Shown: positions 9,786-20,246 of the stretch, one piece after another
How positions within the stretch are numbered: position 1 is the first letter of the stretch
Layout: each line of letters starts with the position of its first letter
Assembly (NCBI GenBank): GCA_016235265.1
Contig: JACRLI010000002.1
Location: 175,285 to 239,284, forward strand
Reading direction: 5' to 3'
Source of the DNA: Candidatus Eisenbacteria bacterium
GTDB taxonomy: Bacteria; Eisenbacteria; RBG-16-71-46; JACRLI01
DNA length: 64,000 bases
Program-made: the position numbers and the translations under genes
The notes under the pieces: model-generated
What the model saw: the letters and a program-made list of their open reading frames with translations, nothing else
What the model was told of the DNA's origin: nothing
The model's database searches: none

Positions 9786-9807
9786 GGGCGCGGCATCCGC
9801 CGCGCCC
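9786..9807 (+). terminator. GC hairpin after the BMC gene
   Basis: A perfect 9-bp stem GGGCGCGGC/GCCGCGCCC with loop ATCC lies 23 nt after the BMC stop and 19 nt before the next gene. No U tract follows. Position suggests a terminator or partial attenuator. Confidence 0.5.
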
Positions 9808-9826
9808 TTCCGTGTTCCGCCGCCCT

Positions 9827-11788
9827 ATGTTCGACCTGAAAAAGATCCTCCTCGGTCGCCCGCGGGACATCTGGGACCCGAACACGGCGCACCGGATCTC
9901 CCTGGTGGCCTTCCTCGCGTGGGTGGGGCTGGGGGCCGACGGGCTGAGTTCGTCCGCCTACGGTCCGGAGCAGGCGTTCCTCGCGCTGGGCTCCCACCGC
10001 TACCTCGCGGTCTATCTCGCGGCCGTGATGGCGGTGACGGTCTTCATCATCTCCTACTCCTACTCGCGCATCATCGAGGCCTTCCCCATGGGTGGCGGTG
10101 GCTACGTGGTGGCCACCAAGCAGCTGGGGGACTGGGCCGGCGTGGTCTCGGGCGCGGCGCTGCTGGTGGACTACGTGCTCACCATCACCACCTCGCTGGC
10201 CAGCGGCGTGGACGCGCTGTGGAGCATGCTCCCGGCGAGCACCCTGGGAATGCGGCTGCCGGTGGAGATCATGGTGCGCGCGCTGCTGGTGCTGATCAAC
10301 CTGCGGGGTGTTCGCGAGTCGGTGCAGACGCTGGCGCCCATCTTCTTCGTGTTCATCGCCGCGCACGCGCTGATGATCGTGGGGGGGCTGGTGGAGGGCT
10401 TCCGCCACGTGCCCGAGCTGAAGCACGCGGTGGTGACGGGGCGGCAGGCCGACCTGGGCACCATGGGCGGGTTCGCGCTGCTGATCCTCTTCTTCCGCGC
10501 CTACTCCATGGGTGCCGGCACCTACACCGGCATCGAGGCGGTCTCGAACGGCCTGCCGATGATGCGCGAGCCGCGGGTGCTCACGGCCAAGAAGACCATG
10601 GCCTACCTCGCGGTCTCCCTGGCCGTGACCGCCGGCGGCATCATGCTGTGCTACCTGCTGCTGGGCGTGGAGCCGGTCCTGGGCAAGACCATGAACGCCG
10701 CGCTGGCGGAGAAGTTCGTGGCCGGGCTGGGCATCCTCTCCCCGGCGCTGGGGCAGACCTTCGTGTTCCTGGTGCTGGTGTCCGAGGCGCTGCTGCTGTT
10801 CGTGGCCTGCGAGAGCGGCTTCCTGGCGGGTCCGCGGATCATGGCCAACATGGCCGTGGACTCGTGGTTTCCGCACCGCTTCTCGGCGCTGTCCGAGCGG
10901 CTGACCATGCAGAACGGCGTGCTCCTGATGGGGGCCGCCGCGCTGGCGGTGCTGCTCTACACGCACGGCAGCGTGGCCATGCTGGTGGTGATGTACTCCA
11001 TCAACGTGTTCGTCACCTTCTCGCTGTCGCAGCTGGGCATGATCCACTACTGGCTGGAGGCCCGGAAGCGACGCGAGCACTGGAAGCGGCACGTGCCCAT
11101 CCACCTGGTCGGCTTCGCCCTGTGCGCGGGCATCCTGGTGATCACGGTGGTGGAGAAGTTCCGCGAGGGCGGCTGGGTCACGCTGGCCACCACCGGCACG
11201 CTGGTCCTGGTGTGCGCGCTGGTGCGCCGTCACTACCGGCAGGTCCGCCGGAGCACCACGGAACTGGACGAGATCCTCAAGAGCATCCCGCTCAACCCGG
11301 TGACCGCGCCCCCGCCGCTGCGCCGCGACGGCGCCACCGCGGTGCTGCTGGTCTCCGGCTACAACGGGCTCGGGATCCACTCGCTGCTGAGCCTGATGCG
11401 GCTGTTCCCCAAGCACTTCGCGAACGTGGTGTTCGTGGAGGTGGGCGTGCTCGACTCGGCCAACTTCAAGGGCATCGAGGAGACCGAGAAGCTGAAGGAG
11501 AAGACCCAGGCGGACCTCGCGCACTACGTGGAGCTGGCCCACCGGCTGGGGCTGGCCGCAGACGTGCGCATGGCCCTCGGCACCGAGGTGGTGGAGGAGG
11601 CCGAGGCGATGTGCCGCGAGGTGATCCGCGAGTACCCCCAGGCGATCATCTTCGCCAGCAAGCTCATCTTTCAGCGCGAGAACCTGCTGCAGCGGCTGCT
11701 CCACAACGAGACGGCCTACGCCATCCAGCGCCGGCTGCAGTTCCTGGGAGTGCAGACGGTGGTGCTCCCGGTGCGGGTGACCCTGTAG
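9827..11788 (+). CDS. APC-superfamily permease, KimA/YdaO-like (copy 1)
   Basis: A 653-residue transporter with about 12 membrane helices (residues 20-470) and a soluble C-terminal domain of about 170 residues. Segments such as SSAYGPEQAFLALG, FPMGGGGYVVATKQLGDWAG and LLVDYVLTITTSLASGVDAL resemble Bacillus KimA/YdaO, a high-affinity potassium importer of the APC superfamily with a C-terminal USP-like domain. Other members are annotated as amino-acid permeases, so the substrate is uncertain. The C-terminal domain begins near DGATAVLLVSGYNGLGIHSLL. The start was set at ATG 9827 because the paralogue starts at the same point (M-x-DLKK); a GTG at 9812 is possible. No clear ribosome-binding site is seen. 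The second copy follows after 25 nt. Confidence 0.75.
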   Translation: MFDLKKILLGRPRDIWDPNTAHRISLVAFLAWVGLGADGLSSSAYGPEQAFLALGSHRYLAVYLAAVMAVTVFIISYSYSRIIEAFPMGGGGYVVATKQLGDWAGVVSGAALLVDYVLTITTSLASGVDALWSMLPASTLGMRLPVEIMVRALLVLINLRGVRESVQTLAPIFFVFIAAHALMIVGGLVEGFRHVPELKHAVVTGRQADLGTMGGFALLILFFRAYSMGAGTYTGIEAVSNGLPMMREPRVLTAKKTMAYLAVSLAVTAGGIMLCYLLLGVEPVLGKTMNAALAEKFVAGLGILSPALGQTFVFLVLVSEALLLFVACESGFLAGPRIMANMAVDSWFPHRFSALSERLTMQNGVLLMGAAALAVLLYTHGSVAMLVVMYSINVFVTFSLSQLGMIHYWLEARKRREHWKRHVPIHLVGFALCAGILVITVVEKFREGGWVTLATTGTLVLVCALVRRHYRQVRRSTTELDEILKSIPLNPVTAPPPLRRDGATAVLLVSGYNGLGIHSLLSLMRLFPKHFANVVFVEVGVLDSANFKGIEETEKLKEKTQADLAHYVELAHRLGLAADVRMALGTEVVEEAEAMCREVIREYPQAIIFASKLIFQRENLLQRLLHNETAYAIQRRLQFLGVQTVVLPVRVTL

Positions 11789-11813
11789 CGCGCCGCGGAT
11801 TGGACCTGCCACG

Positions 11814-13787
11814 ATGCCGGATCTGAAGAAGCTGCTGCTGGGCCGCCCCCGCGACATCTGGGACCCGAAGATCTTCCACCGCCTCACCCTCGTCGCGGTG
11901 CTCGCGTGGGTGGGCCTCGGCGCCGACGGCCTCTCCTCGTCCGCGTACGGTCCCGAGGAGGCCTTCAAGGCGCTCGGCACGCACCGCTACCTCGCGGTGT
12001 ACCTCGCGGCCATGACCGCCGGCACCGTGCTGCTCATCTCCTACGCCTACAGCCGGATCATCGAAGTGTTCCCTTCCGGCGGAGGCGGGTACGTGGTGGC
12101 CACCAAGCTGCTCGGCCCGCGCGCCGGCGTGACCTCGGGCGCCGCGCTGCTGATCGACTACGCGCTGACCATCAGCATCTCGGTGGCCAGCGGCGTGGAC
12201 GCCCTGTTCAGCCTGGCCCCGCCCGAAATGCAGCCCTGGAAGCTGCCGGTGGAAGTGGGCGTCGTGTGCCTGCTGGTGCTCATGAACCTGAGGGGTGTGC
12301 GGGAGTCGGTGACCGCGCTGGCGCCGATCTTCTTCGTGTTCCTGGCCTCGCACGCGCTGCTGATCGCGGGCGGGTTCACCCAGGGCCTGGGCCACGTGGC
12401 GCGGCTCCAGCAGGAGGTGGCCCAGGGCACCCGCTCCGACCTGCAGACCATGGGGTGGTTCGCCCTGCTGGCGCTTCTCTTCCGCGCCTACTCGCTGGGC
12501 GGGGGCACCTACACCGGCATCGAGGCGGTGTCCAACGGGCTGCCCATGATGCGCGAGCCGCGCGTGGAGACCGCCAAGAAGACCATGGCGTACATGGCCG
12601 GCTCGCTGGCGCTCACCGCCGGCGGCATCCTGCTGTGCTACCAGCTGCTCGACATCCGCCACGTTCCCGGGCAGACCATGAACGCGGTGCTGGCCGCGCG
12701 CTACGCCGACAGCTGGCACTTCAACTGGCACTGGGCGCCGCAGGCGCTGGGGCACGGCTTCGTGTGGGTGGTGCTGGTGTCCGAGGCGCTGCTGCTGTTC
12801 GTGGCGGCGCAGACGGGCTTCCTGGACGGGCCCCGGGTGATGGCCAACATGGCCGTGGACTCGTGGTTCCCGCACCGGTTCGCGGCGCTCTCCGAGCGGC
12901 TCACCATGCAGAACGGGGTGCTGCTGATGGCCGCGGCCGCCCTGGGAACGCTGGCCTACACGCGCGGGCGGGTGGACCTGCTGGTGGTGATGTACTCCAT
13001 CAACGTGTTCCTGACCTTCTCGCTCTCGCAACTGGGGATGATCCGCTACTGGCTGCTGGCGCGCGGGCGCCGGGAGCACTGGAAGCGCCACATGCCGGCG
13101 CACCTGCTCGGTTTCGTGCTGTGCGCCGGGATCCTGGTGGTCACGATTCTGGAAAAGTTCCGGGAGGGCGCCTGGGTGACCCTCGCCTGCACCGTCGCGC
13201 TCGTGGGTGTGTGCTCGTGGATCCGCCGCCACTACCGGAAGGTGGGCGAGAACATGGCCGAGCTGGACCGCATCCTGGGCGACCTGCCCGCCGAGCCCGC
13301 GGTGGCGCCGCAGCCCATGCGCCGTGGCGGTCCCACCGCGGTGCTGCTGGTCTCCGGCTACAACGGCCTGGGCATCCACTCGCTCCTGGGGCTGCTGCGC
13401 TTCTTCCCCCGGCACTACGCCAATGTGGTCTTCGTCTCCGTGGGGGTGCTGGACTCCGCCACCTTCAAGGGAGTTGAGGAGACCGAGGCGCTTCGCGAAA
13501 GCGTCGAGGCCGGTCTCGCCCGGTACGTGCAGCTGGCCGGCCGGCTGGGTCTGTCCGCGGAGACGCGCTCGGCGCTGTCCACCGAGGCGGTGGAGGAGGC
13601 GGAGCGCCTGTGCCGGGACGCGGTCCGGGATTACCCCGGGGCCATCGTGTTCGCCAGCAAGCTGATCTTCGAGCGCGAGACGCTGCTCCAGCGCGTGTTG
13701 CACAACGAAACGGCCTACGCCATCCAGCGCCGCCTGCAGTTCAGCGGGATCCCCACCGTGGTGCTCCCGATGCGGGTGCGCGTCTGA
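11814..13787 (+). CDS. APC-superfamily permease, KimA/YdaO-like (copy 2)
   Basis: A 657-residue paralogue of the preceding permease, with the same plan of about 12 membrane helices plus a C-terminal cytosolic domain (GPTAVLLVSGYNGLGIHSLLGLL to the end). The two proteins align without large gaps from GRPRDIWDP at the N-terminus to the final IQRRLQF block, so this is a tandem duplication. The clearest difference is a slightly longer stretch in the external loop around HVPGQTMNAVLAARYADSWHFNWHWAP, where copy 1 is shorter. The ATG at 11814 follows copy 1 by 25 nt. They may form homodimers or a heterodimer. A potassium substrate is inferred from KimA resemblance only. The hairpin plus T-run at 13821-13855 may end this transcript. 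Confidence 0.75.
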   Translation: MPDLKKLLLGRPRDIWDPKIFHRLTLVAVLAWVGLGADGLSSSAYGPEEAFKALGTHRYLAVYLAAMTAGTVLLISYAYSRIIEVFPSGGGGYVVATKLLGPRAGVTSGAALLIDYALTISISVASGVDALFSLAPPEMQPWKLPVEVGVVCLLVLMNLRGVRESVTALAPIFFVFLASHALLIAGGFTQGLGHVARLQQEVAQGTRSDLQTMGWFALLALLFRAYSLGGGTYTGIEAVSNGLPMMREPRVETAKKTMAYMAGSLALTAGGILLCYQLLDIRHVPGQTMNAVLAARYADSWHFNWHWAPQALGHGFVWVVLVSEALLLFVAAQTGFLDGPRVMANMAVDSWFPHRFAALSERLTMQNGVLLMAAAALGTLAYTRGRVDLLVVMYSINVFLTFSLSQLGMIRYWLLARGRREHWKRHMPAHLLGFVLCAGILVVTILEKFREGAWVTLACTVALVGVCSWIRRHYRKVGENMAELDRILGDLPAEPAVAPQPMRRGGPTAVLLVSGYNGLGIHSLLGLLRFFPRHYANVVFVSVGVLDSATFKGVEETEALRESVEAGLARYVQLAGRLGLSAETRSALSTEAVEEAERLCRDAVRDYPGAIVFASKLIFERETLLQRVLHNETAYAIQRRLQFSGIPTVVLPMRVRV

Positions 13788-13810
13788 CGCCCCGAAGTGG
13801 GCCTCGAAAC

Positions 13811-13839
13811 TGGACATCGCCCCGGGAATCTGGTATAAA
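13811..13839 (+). promoter_or_regulatory. Sigma70-like promoter for membrane pyrophosphatase
   Basis: TGGACA (13811-13816), a 17-nt spacer, and TATAAA (13834-13839) give two 5/6 matches to consensus. The start would fall near 13846, giving a leader of about 150 nt. The -10 is framed by an inverted repeat CCCGGGA (13821-13827) / TCCCGGG (13840-13846), which could be an operator. Confidence 0.6.
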
Positions 13840-13855
13840 TCCCGGGTCTATTTTT
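13821..13855 (+). terminator. Hairpin plus T-run after the permease pair (overlaps promoter)
   Basis: The inverted repeat CCCGGGA/TCCCGGG with a 12-nt loop is followed at once by TCTATTTTT (13847-13855). This is the layout of an intrinsic terminator for the permease transcript. The same bases form the -10 region of the candidate pyrophosphatase promoter, so the element may serve both roles. It is the only hairpin I found in this window with a real T-run. Confidence 0.45.
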
Positions 13856-13999
13856 CGCCCTCCCGGGGCGAACTTTGGGCTGGGTGCTGAAGCGCCCGCG
13901 TCCTCCGCGGGCGGCCAACCCCTCCACGACCCCGGTCCATCCGCCTTCGCAGGTGCGGAACCCGGCCGATTGATTTCACCAGGTTCAGGAGAGGTCGAC

Positions 14000-16561
<2,562 letters not shown>

Positions 16562-16584
16562 CCCCCGGCCCTTCGGCCCGGTTC

Positions 16585-16612
16585 GGCCCGCCCCCTCTCG
16601 AGGGGGCGGGCC
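16585..16612 (+). terminator. Strong GC hairpin after hppA
   Basis: A perfect 12-bp stem GGCCCGCCCCCT/AGGGGGCGGGCC with loop CTCG, 24 nt after the hppA stop. There is no U tract, but the stem is long and well placed between two transcription units. Confidence 0.6.
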
Positions 16613-16655
16613 GGGGCCCGGCGTGGCGCCCCCCTGGCGGAGGCGCCGAAGGAAG

Positions 16656-16683
16656 TTGACACGGACCGCCCGATACCTAATTC
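16656..16683 (+). promoter_or_regulatory. Promoter for the PstS-like lipoprotein operon
   Basis: A perfect -35 TTGACA (16656-16661) is followed after 16 nt by TAATTC (16678-16683), a modest -10. TTATAG lies slightly further on. The transcript would start close to 16690, only about 13 nt before the ATG, so the leader would be very short and no strong ribosome-binding site is visible. Confidence 0.45.
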
Positions 16684-16702
16684 TTATAGGCAGATCCCAG
16701 CC

Positions 16703-17584
16703 ATGAAACTGCGCCTCCTCCTGATCGCAGTACCCCTCCTGATCGCGGCCGGTTGCCACGCCCCGCGGGGGGGCGCGCCGGCTGGGCGTCTGACCGCGGG
16801 GCGCCTGCGGCTGGTTGCCGCCGAGTCGGCGCGGACGCTGGCCCGCTCGGAGACGGCCGCATTCCTGGCGATGTACCGGCGTGCCGAGATTGACGTGCGC
16901 TTCCGCAACACGCGGGGCGCCGTGGCGGCCCTGTTCGAGGACAGCGCCGACGCGATCCTCATCCCTCGCGAGATCGCGCCCGAGGAGGATTCGCTGGCCC
17001 GCGCCCACCGGCTGCGCCTGAAGGGCTTCCGGGTCGCGCTGGACGGCGTCGCCCTGATCGTGCACCCCTCCAACGCGGTCAACCAGGTGGCGCTGGACCA
17101 GTTGCGGGAAGTCTATTCGGGCGGGATCGCAAGTTGGGACCGGCTGGGAGGCGCCGACAGGCCCATCGGGTCGCTGTGGCGGGATCCCAACGCCGGCAGC
17201 TACGAACTGATGGTGGGGAAGGTGCTGGGTGGGGCCGCCCCGGGACACGTGGACGCCTGGATCGGCAGCGACAGCCAGATGGTGGCGGAGGTGGCCCGGC
17301 GGCCGGACGCGCTGGGGTTCGTGGGACGCGACGCGGTCCGGCCCGGCGTCAGAGTTTTGAAGGTTTCCGAGGCCCGCGGTTTTCCGTACTATGCCCCCGA
17401 CGCGGACAACCTCTGGAACCAGAAGTACCCCCTCCGGAACTACCTGGTCATGGTGTACCGCATGCCCGCGCCGCCGGTCGCGGACGGGTTTGCGACATAC
17501 GCCCTGAGCAACGAGGGCCAGCGGGTGGCGCTCGAGGCCGGGCTGGTGCCCACGGCGGTGCCGCTCCGGGTCAAAGGCCGCTAG
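16703..17584 (+). CDS. PstS-like substrate-binding lipoprotein
   Basis: A 293-residue periplasmic-binding-protein-like lipoprotein. The N-terminus has a lipoprotein signal with lipobox LIAAGC (Cys18), so the protein should be lipid-anchored in the envelope. The rest looks like the phosphate/molybdate-binding PstS fold: VALIVHPSNAVNQVALDQLREVYSGGIASWDRLGG is the typical PstS block. NAGSYELMV and ALGFVGRDAV follow, where PstS normally has GSGT and GYVG-type elements. No PstCAB transporter genes are nearby. Instead it heads a TPR-STAS-ExbB-ExbD-ExbD-TonB series, and a similar grouping of PstS-like, TPR and Exb/TonB genes is common in Bacteroidota. It may serve the Exb/TonB system rather than phosphate import. 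Confidence 0.8.
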   Translation: MKLRLLLIAVPLLIAAGCHAPRGGAPAGRLTAGRLRLVAAESARTLARSETAAFLAMYRRAEIDVRFRNTRGAVAALFEDSADAILIPREIAPEEDSLARAHRLRLKGFRVALDGVALIVHPSNAVNQVALDQLREVYSGGIASWDRLGGADRPIGSLWRDPNAGSYELMVGKVLGGAAPGHVDAWIGSDSQMVAEVARRPDALGFVGRDAVRPGVRVLKVSEARGFPYYAPDADNLWNQKYPLRNYLVMVYRMPAPPVADGFATYALSNEGQRVALEAGLVPTAVPLRVKGR

Positions 17585-17633
17585 CCGGACCCCGAGTCCG
17601 ACCCTAACCTGAGGAACCTTGCGGGATGGCGTC

Positions 17634-19742
17634 ATGATCCAGATGAGACTTCGTGCATCGTCCCAGGGCCCGCGCATGGCCGCGGCGATCCTGCTGTTGC
17701 TGCTCTCCGCGTCCTTCCGGCCGGCGCTGGCGGGGGACGCCCTGAAGCAGGGGCGCGCCGCGCTCCAGCGCAACGACATCGCGGCGGCCCTTCCGCTCCT
17801 CGAGCGGGCGGTGTCGGAGGAGCCCACCAACCAGGACGCCCACGCCACCCTGGCCCGGGTGCTGATCCGAGCCCACAAGTACGAGGAGGCGCGAGCCTCC
17901 ATCGACGCCTCCGAGAAGCTCTCGCCCGGCGGCAACGTGGTTCCCTACCTGCAGGGCCAGCTGGCCCAGGCGCAGGAGGACTGGGACGGCGCCATCGCGA
18001 AGTACCGCGAGGCCCTCTCCCGCAAGCCCAAGTACACCGAGGCGTCCTTCGCGCTGGGCATGGCGCTGCGCCACCAGGGCCAGGCGCAGGCGGCGTTCAA
18101 CGAGCTCAACCGCGGGCTGGACTTCGCGGGCGAGTCCGAGGTGCCGAAGTTCATGGCCGGCACCGGGCTGGCGCTGATGGACCTCGACTCGCTCAAGGCG
18201 GCGGCCGACTCCACCGAGCGCGCCGCGGCGCTGGATCCCGACGATTCCTTCACCCAGATGTCGTGCGGCGAGGTGTACCTGAAGCGGCAGGTGTGGGCCC
18301 GCGCCAAGGACTTCTTCAGACGCGCCACCCAGATCGACTCGCTCAACGCCGAGGCGTTCTACAAGCTGGGGCTCTCGCACTACCGGAGCCAGGAGTTCAC
18401 CGACGCCCTGCAGAGCTTCAAGACCGCGGCGGTCCTGGATTCGCTGTATCCCGAGCCGCAGTACTGGATCGGGCACCTGTACGTCCTGGCCGGCCGCAGC
18501 GACGCGGCCCACTACGCCACGGCGGTGCCCTACCTGCGCAACTTCACGCGGTGGCGGCCGAAGAACGGGCTCGGCTGGCGCTACCTGGGCGAGGCCCTGT
18601 ACCACCAGACGACCCGCGACCCGGAGCTCTTCAAGGAGGCCGCGACCGCCCTGGACACCGCGGCGACGCTGCTGGACCCGAGCAGCCAGGTGCGCACCGA
18701 CGTGCTGCTGCTCTCGGTCCGCAACTACGCGTACAACCTGAACGACCTGGAGGGCGCCTTCGGGTCCTTCCAGAAGCTGCAGCAGGCCGGCGGCAAACTG
18801 GACCCGAAGGACATCCTGCTGGTGGGCTCGCTGTACATGAGCCAGAAGCCGCCGCAGTTCCAGATCGCGGACTCGCTGTTCGCCGAGGCGGCCATGGCCG
18901 ACTCCACCCAGCCGGACCCGTGGTACAAGCTGGGGGAGAGCAAGTTCTATCAGCGTGAGTACGCGGCCGCGATTCCCTACCTGCGCCGCCGGATCGAGGC
19001 CGACTCGGCCGGCGCCATCGCCAAGGGCGGAAAGCCGTACCTGCCGTTCTACCGGCTGGGGCAGTGCTACAACCAGGTGGGCTCCGGCCTGAGCATGAAC
19101 TCCCAGGCGCTGCTGCAGCAGGCGGACGCGTACGCCAAGGCCAGGAAGGCCGATACTGCGCAGGTGTACGCCGACAGCGCGAAGGTGCTGGAGCGGCAGG
19201 CGGGGGCCATGTTCGATTCCGCCAGCGCTCCGCTGAAGTACGTCCTGACCGCGATCCAGCCACCGCTGGCGGGGGACGAGGCGGCGAAGGTGCACCTCGA
19301 ACTGGGCACCGCCTACGCCAAGGGCGACTCGCTCAACCGGGCGCTGGCGCCCGACGAGTTCCGCGCCGCGGTGCTGGCCGATTCCGCGAGCCCCACCGCG
19401 GCGTCCGCGCTGTTCAACCTGGCCTACCTCGACTACTCCGAGAAGCGCTACGTGGAAGCCGCGGCCACGCTGGAGAAGGCCTCGGCGATCAACCCCAACG
19501 ACCTGCGCGTGCTGGTGATGCTGGCCGGCAGTTACACCCTGACCAACAACATGGAGAAGGCGCGCGCGGTGGCCGCCCGCGGCATCGCGATCGACCCCAA
19601 CAACGCGGTGCTGAAGCGATTCCTGGCCCCGCCGCCGCCGCCCCGCAAGGGCGGGACGGCGCCGCCGGCCGGCGCGAACGGGAAGGCGCCGGCGGGCACG
19701 GAGTCCGCCAGCAAGGGTTCGACCACCACCAAGACCAAGTGA
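17634..19742 (+). CDS. Periplasmic tetratricopeptide-repeat protein
   Basis: A protein of about 702 residues with an N-terminal signal peptide (AAAILLLLLSASFRPALAG) and TPR units along most of its length, for example ALKQGRAALQRNDIAAALPLLERA, then AEAFYKLGLSHYRSQEFTDALQSF and, late in the protein, SALFNLAYLDYSEKRYVEAAATLEKA. The last 50 residues are a Pro/Gly/Thr/Lys-rich tail. The start is uncertain. ATG 17634 is used here; a TTG at 17619 has a closer GAGG site, and ATG 17643 or 17676 would still keep the signal peptide. TPR proteins act as scaffolds, so with ExbB/ExbD/TonB following it could organise an envelope complex. That role is inference from gene order. Confidence 0.8.
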   Translation: MIQMRLRASSQGPRMAAAILLLLLSASFRPALAGDALKQGRAALQRNDIAAALPLLERAVSEEPTNQDAHATLARVLIRAHKYEEARASIDASEKLSPGGNVVPYLQGQLAQAQEDWDGAIAKYREALSRKPKYTEASFALGMALRHQGQAQAAFNELNRGLDFAGESEVPKFMAGTGLALMDLDSLKAAADSTERAAALDPDDSFTQMSCGEVYLKRQVWARAKDFFRRATQIDSLNAEAFYKLGLSHYRSQEFTDALQSFKTAAVLDSLYPEPQYWIGHLYVLAGRSDAAHYATAVPYLRNFTRWRPKNGLGWRYLGEALYHQTTRDPELFKEAATALDTAATLLDPSSQVRTDVLLLSVRNYAYNLNDLEGAFGSFQKLQQAGGKLDPKDILLVGSLYMSQKPPQFQIADSLFAEAAMADSTQPDPWYKLGESKFYQREYAAAIPYLRRRIEADSAGAIAKGGKPYLPFYRLGQCYNQVGSGLSMNSQALLQQADAYAKARKADTAQVYADSAKVLERQAGAMFDSASAPLKYVLTAIQPPLAGDEAAKVHLELGTAYAKGDSLNRALAPDEFRAAVLADSASPTAASALFNLAYLDYSEKRYVEAAATLEKASAINPNDLRVLVMLAGSYTLTNNMEKARAVAARGIAIDPNNAVLKRFLAPPPPPRKGGTAPPAGANGKAPAGTESASKGSTTTKTK

Positions 19743-19763
19743 TCCGTCCGGAAGGAGAAGGCG

Positions 19764-20105
19764 ATGGCCCTTAAGGAGAAGACCGAAGGCGATATCGTGA
19801 TCCTCTACCCCAGGGGCTTCCTGATGGGGGGAGCGGAGACCGACGAGCTTCACAAGCGCGTCCAGGAGCTCGAGGCGGCCGGAAACCAGAAGCTGGTCAT
19901 CAACCTGGCGGACACGTCCATGATGAACTCGACCGCCATCGGTGTGTTCATCACCGCACACAAGCACTATTCGCAGCGCGGCGCCAAGCTGAAGCTCTGC
20001 AACGTCGACGCCAAGATCAACAACGTGTTCGTGATCACCCGGCTCAGCCTGGTGTTCGATGTGTACGAGTCGGAGGCGGCCGCGATCGCCAGCTTTGCAC
20101 TGTAG
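19764..20105 (+). CDS. STAS-domain protein (anti-sigma-factor-antagonist-like)
   Basis: A 113-residue single STAS domain like SpoIIAA/RsbV. The phospho-acceptor region reads VINLADTSMMNSTAIGVFI, where the family usually has DLSxVxxIDSSGLG; the Ser-Thr pair fits the phosphorylation site. Such proteins bind an anti-sigma kinase or act as partner-switching modules. No sigma factor, RsbW-type kinase or PP2C phosphatase is encoded nearby. The gene has a strong GGAAGGAG site and lies 21 nt after the TPR gene, with exbB 141 nt downstream. A stand-alone STAS protein inside an Exb/TonB cluster is unexpected; it could also be a structural STAS module, as in MlaB-type systems. Confidence 0.85.
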   Translation: MALKEKTEGDIVILYPRGFLMGGAETDELHKRVQELEAAGNQKLVINLADTSMMNSTAIGVFITAHKHYSQRGAKLKLCNVDAKINNVFVITRLSLVFDVYESEAAAIASFAL

Positions 20106-20135
20106 TTGCGCGAAGGCCCGGGAATCTGACATGAT
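20106..20135 (+). promoter_or_regulatory. Possible promoter for exbB
   Basis: TTGCGC (20106-20111) and CATGAT (20130-20135) lie 18 nt apart. Each is a weak match. The 12-nt segment CCCGGGAATCTG (20117-20128) ends 1 nt before the -10, exactly as in the pyrophosphatase promoter at 13821-13832, which raises the likelihood. The leader to exbB would be about 105 nt. Confidence 0.35.
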
Positions 20136-20246
20136 GGCGGCGGGCAGCCCCCCCGGAACGGGGCGTCCCGCCCCCTACCCCTCCAGGTCCGGTTCCCGTC
20201 GCCCCGCCGTGTTTCCGCACAGCCCGCAGAGGAGGATGTCCCAGAA

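Noticed and set aside
9763..9826. ydaO-type c-di-AMP riboswitch upstream of the KimA-like genes
   Set aside because: The gap is only 64 nt and contains one simple hairpin, far too short for that riboswitch.
9677..13817. Very long minus-strand open frames opposite the two permeases (about 700-770 codons)
   Set aside because: They mirror the plus-strand codons, are rich in His, Gln, Arg and Gly with no domain pattern, and have no ribosome-binding site. The plus-strand frames encode clear membrane proteins.
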